Made by a program: the position numbers and the translations under genes. The notes under the pieces are model-generated. The model was not told the DNA's origin. It searched no databases and was given only the letters and a program-made list of their open reading frames with translations. Shown here piece by piece: positions 14,657 through 16,367 of a stretch of 16,367 bases of DNA (positions within the stretch are counted from its first letter, which is position 1; each line of letters begins with the position of its first letter). This DNA comes from Bacillota bacterium (GTDB lineage Bacteria; Bacillota; Limnochordia; Limnochordales; ZCTH02-B6): assembly GCA_017578085.1 (NCBI GenBank), contig PKQR01000037.1:1-16367 (forward strand), given 5' to 3'.

Positions 14657-14692
14657 CAGGCCGTGAGACGGGCACAAGCCGTCCCTCCTGAA

Positions 14693-14698
14693 TATCAT
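14693..14698 (+). promoter_or_regulatory. Candidate -10 element for the solo HTH gene
   Basis: TATCAT matches five of six positions of the -10 consensus and would start transcription near 14705, giving a leader of about 29 bases. The -35 region (around 14670) is poor, as expected if an activator bound upstream, for instance at the tandem repeat 14611-14656. Tentative. Confidence 0.35.
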
Positions 14699-14733
14699 GG
14701 GGGACACGTACGTCTGTCCACGGGGGTCCTGCC

Positions 14734-15027
14734 ATGCCTTACACGAGCGAAGGGCGCTTTGCGGAGCGCGGCGAGGAGCGTTTCGCGGAGCGCTTTGCTG
14801 ATTTGTCCCTGCGGGAACGGGATGTGCTACGGCTCATCGCCAAGGGGTTGAGCAACCACGAGATCGCCCAGCGCCTGTTCATCAGCCCCCATACCGTGAA
14901 AAACCACGTCAGCCGGATCTACCAGAAACTGGGCGTTGACGACCGCACCAAGGTGGCCATCTGGGCGGTGCGCCTGGGCCTCGTGTCGCTGGAGGCCGAG
15001 GAACCCGAGGAAACAGGGCCGGGGTAG
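14734..15027 (+). CDS. Solo LuxR/GerE-type HTH transcription regulator
   Basis: This encodes 97 residues: a short charged N-terminus (SEGRFAERGEERFAERFAD) and a complete LuxR-type helix-turn-helix (about 25-85) with LSLRERDVLRLI, SNHEIAQRLFISPHTVKNHV and LGVDDRTKVAIWAVRLGL. There is no receiver or ligand domain, as in the Bacillus sporulation regulator GerE. By eye it matches the HTH of the DegU-like protein at 35 of 61 positions, including the recognition helix core TVKNHV. ATG 14734 has only a G-run (GGGGG, 14722-14726) as ribosome binding site. It probably binds DNA constitutively, with activity set by its expression level. Target genes are unknown; sporulation or competition with the DegU-like protein are possible roles. 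Confidence 0.9.
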   Translation: MPYTSEGRFAERGEERFAERFADLSLRERDVLRLIAKGLSNHEIAQRLFISPHTVKNHVSRIYQKLGVDDRTKVAIWAVRLGLVSLEAEEPEETGPG

Positions 15028-15126
15028 GCATATACGGGTGCGCCGCGCCGGGGGCGGCTGACGCAGGAAGCGCCCGGCGTTCCGCCGAATGGGCTCGCCA
15101 TGGCGAGGTCGCACCCTGATCATCCC

Positions 15127-16367
15127 ATGGAGGACAAGCCCGGCGGGCAGGCAACGCTGGAAGGCGTCGTGCAGCGCATCACCTTCCGCAACGACGCCAA
15201 CGGCTACACCGTCGCCCGCCTGGCTGTAGACCGGTCCACGGAGGCCGCGACATCCGCATGGACGTCCGTGGGCACCGGGGACGCCGTGACCATCGTCGGC
15301 CGGTTTCCGTCCCTGGCCGTGGGGGAGCGGCTGCGGGTTTGGGGACGCTGGGTGGACCACCCCCAGTTTGGCCGGCAGCTGGAGGTGTCCGACTACGCCG
15401 TCGTCGCACCGGCCACGGTGGAGGGGATCCGGCGCTATCTGGGCTCCGGCCTCATCCCCGGCATCGGACCCGTGCTGGCCGAGCGGCTCGTAGCCCATTT
15501 CGGCGTCGACACGCTGCACGTCATCGCCGAAACGCCCGAGCGCCTGTTGGAGGTGCCCGGCATCGGGCCACAGCGGGCCGAGGCCATTGCGGAAGGCCTG
15601 CGGCGCCACCAGGGGATCCAGCAGGTGATGGTGTTTCTCCAGGGACACGGCATCAGCCCCGCCTACGCGGCCCGCATCTACCGCACCTACGGGGACGACG
15701 CCATCCGGCGGGTGCGGGAAAACCCGTACCGGCTGGCCATGGATATCCCCGGCATCGGTTTCAAGACGGCCGACGGCATCGCGCGGTCTTTAGGAATCGC
15801 CCACGACGCCCCCGAGCGGCTCGCGGCCGGCCTACACCACATGTTGCAGGAGGCCGCGGAGCGGGGGCACGTCTTTGTGCTGCGCCAGGAGCTGCTGGAG
15901 CAAGCGGCTCAGGCCTTGCAGGTGGACGCCGAAGCGCTCACGGGGCCGCTGCAGCGGCTCGTGGCCCAGCAGCAGGCCGTGGCCGATGGGGAGCGGATTT
16001 ACTCGAACGCCCTTTACCGCGCGGAAACCGGGCTCGCCCGGGCGCTGCTCCGGCTGCGGGACGGTTGGGGCCTGCTGCGGGAGCTGGACGGCGGTTCCCG
16101 CTGGGAAGCGGCGGTCGCGGAGGCCGAGCGGGCTTCGGGGTTGACCTTGAGCCCCGAGCAGCGGCAGGCGGTGGTCGACGCGCTGCGCCACGGGGTTTTT
16201 GTCATCACCGGCGGGCCCGGCACGGGCAAGACCACCATCCTGCGGGTGCTCCTGGCATGCCTCGAGGGAGCGGGCCTGCGGGTGCAGCTCGCGTGCCCCA
16301 CGGGACGGGCGGCGCAGCGGCTGCGGGAAGCCACCGGCCGTCCGGCGCGCACGGTGCACCGGCTGCT
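15127..16367 (+). CDS. recD2: RecD2-family DNA helicase, N-terminal part, cut by window end
   Basis: The first 413 codons are present; the frame is open to the window edge. RecD2 is a 5'-to-3' superfamily 1B helicase found without RecBC in Firmicutes, linked to replication-fork and mismatch/damage repair. Visible parts: an OB-like N-terminus (LEGVVQRITFRNDANGYTVARL near 11-32, then a VGxxG-type barrel to about 95), helix-hairpin-helix motifs (LIPGIGPVLAERL near 107, VPGIGPQRAEAI near 140, IPGIGFKTADGI near 200), LSPEQRQAV near 343 and Walker A GGPGTGKTT near 362. ATG 15127 is used; in-frame ATG 15100 would add nine residues. Neither has a clear ribosome binding site, so the start is uncertain. 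The C-terminal helicase motifs lie beyond the window. Confidence 0.95.
   Translation, partial: MEDKPGGQATLEGVVQRITFRNDANGYTVARLAVDRSTEAATSAWTSVGTGDAVTIVGRFPSLAVGERLRVWGRWVDHPQFGRQLEVSDYAVVAPATVEGIRRYLGSGLIPGIGPVLAERLVAHFGVDTLHVIAETPERLLEVPGIGPQRAEAIAEGLRRHQGIQQVMVFLQGHGISPAYAARIYRTYGDDAIRRVRENPYRLAMDIPGIGFKTADGIARSLGIAHDAPERLAAGLHHMLQEAAERGHVFVLRQELLEQAAQALQVDAEALTGPLQRLVAQQQAVADGERIYSNALYRAETGLARALLRLRDGWGLLRELDGGSRWEAAVAEAERASGLTLSPEQRQAVVDALRHGVFVITGGPGTGKTTILRVLLACLEGAGLRVQLACPTGRAAQRLREATGRPARTVHRL

Noticed and set aside
1..16367. CRISPR arrays, tRNA/rRNA genes, transposases or prophage genes
   Set aside because: No spaced short repeats, no tRNA-like cloverleaf or rRNA sequence, and no integrase, transposase or phage motifs were seen in any frame.

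Overview
The window looks like GC-rich (roughly two-thirds G+C by eye) chromosome from a Firmicute (Bacillota). The Firmicute signs are a SAM-I (S-box) riboswitch before metK, a DegS/DegU-type two-component pair, a solo GerE-like LuxR helix-turn-helix protein, and a bacillithiol-type deacetylase. A large secreted protein with an outer-membrane-barrel-like C-terminal half suggests a diderm lineage. Limnochordia, one of the known diderm Firmicute groups, is my best guess; this is inference, not proof. Every gene called is on the + strand.

Layout: (1) 1-2825, SAM cycle: the 3' half of a SAM-I riboswitch with its terminator, then metK and ahcY, closed by a strong terminator. (2) 2826-7755, a three-gene secretion/surface cassette: a small exported beta-rich protein, an exported PapD-like two-domain protein, and a 1070-residue exported multidomain protein with an N-terminal domain resembling the small protein, a FlgD-type Ig domain, further beta domains and a predicted beta-barrel. 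Together they resemble a chaperone-usher system but are not clear members of the classical families; this is the best candidate for an undescribed system. (3) 7964-10940, three overlapping genes: a GT2 glycosyltransferase, a BshB1-type deacetylase and a protein with a GHQP motif near its N-terminus that may be a very divergent BshC or something new. (4) 10994-12264, methylthioadenosine phosphorylase overlapped by a VanZ-family membrane protein that ends inside a 24-bp tandem repeat. (5) 12282-15027, a signalling block: DegS-like kinase, DegU-like regulator, a 525-bp intergenic region with a well-formed predicted small RNA (own promoter, three hairpins, terminator), and a 97-residue solo LuxR-type HTH protein. 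(6) 15127-end, the N-terminal part of a RecD2 helicase, cut by the window edge.

Functionally, metK makes SAM; ahcY and mtnP recycle the two main SAM by-products, S-adenosylhomocysteine and methylthioadenosine. The GT2/deacetylase/GHQP genes are probably one translationally coupled pathway to a sugar conjugate, possibly a bacillithiol-like thiol. The kinase/regulator/small RNA/solo HTH block looks like one regulatory neighbourhood, with the two HTH domains close enough in sequence to share DNA targets.
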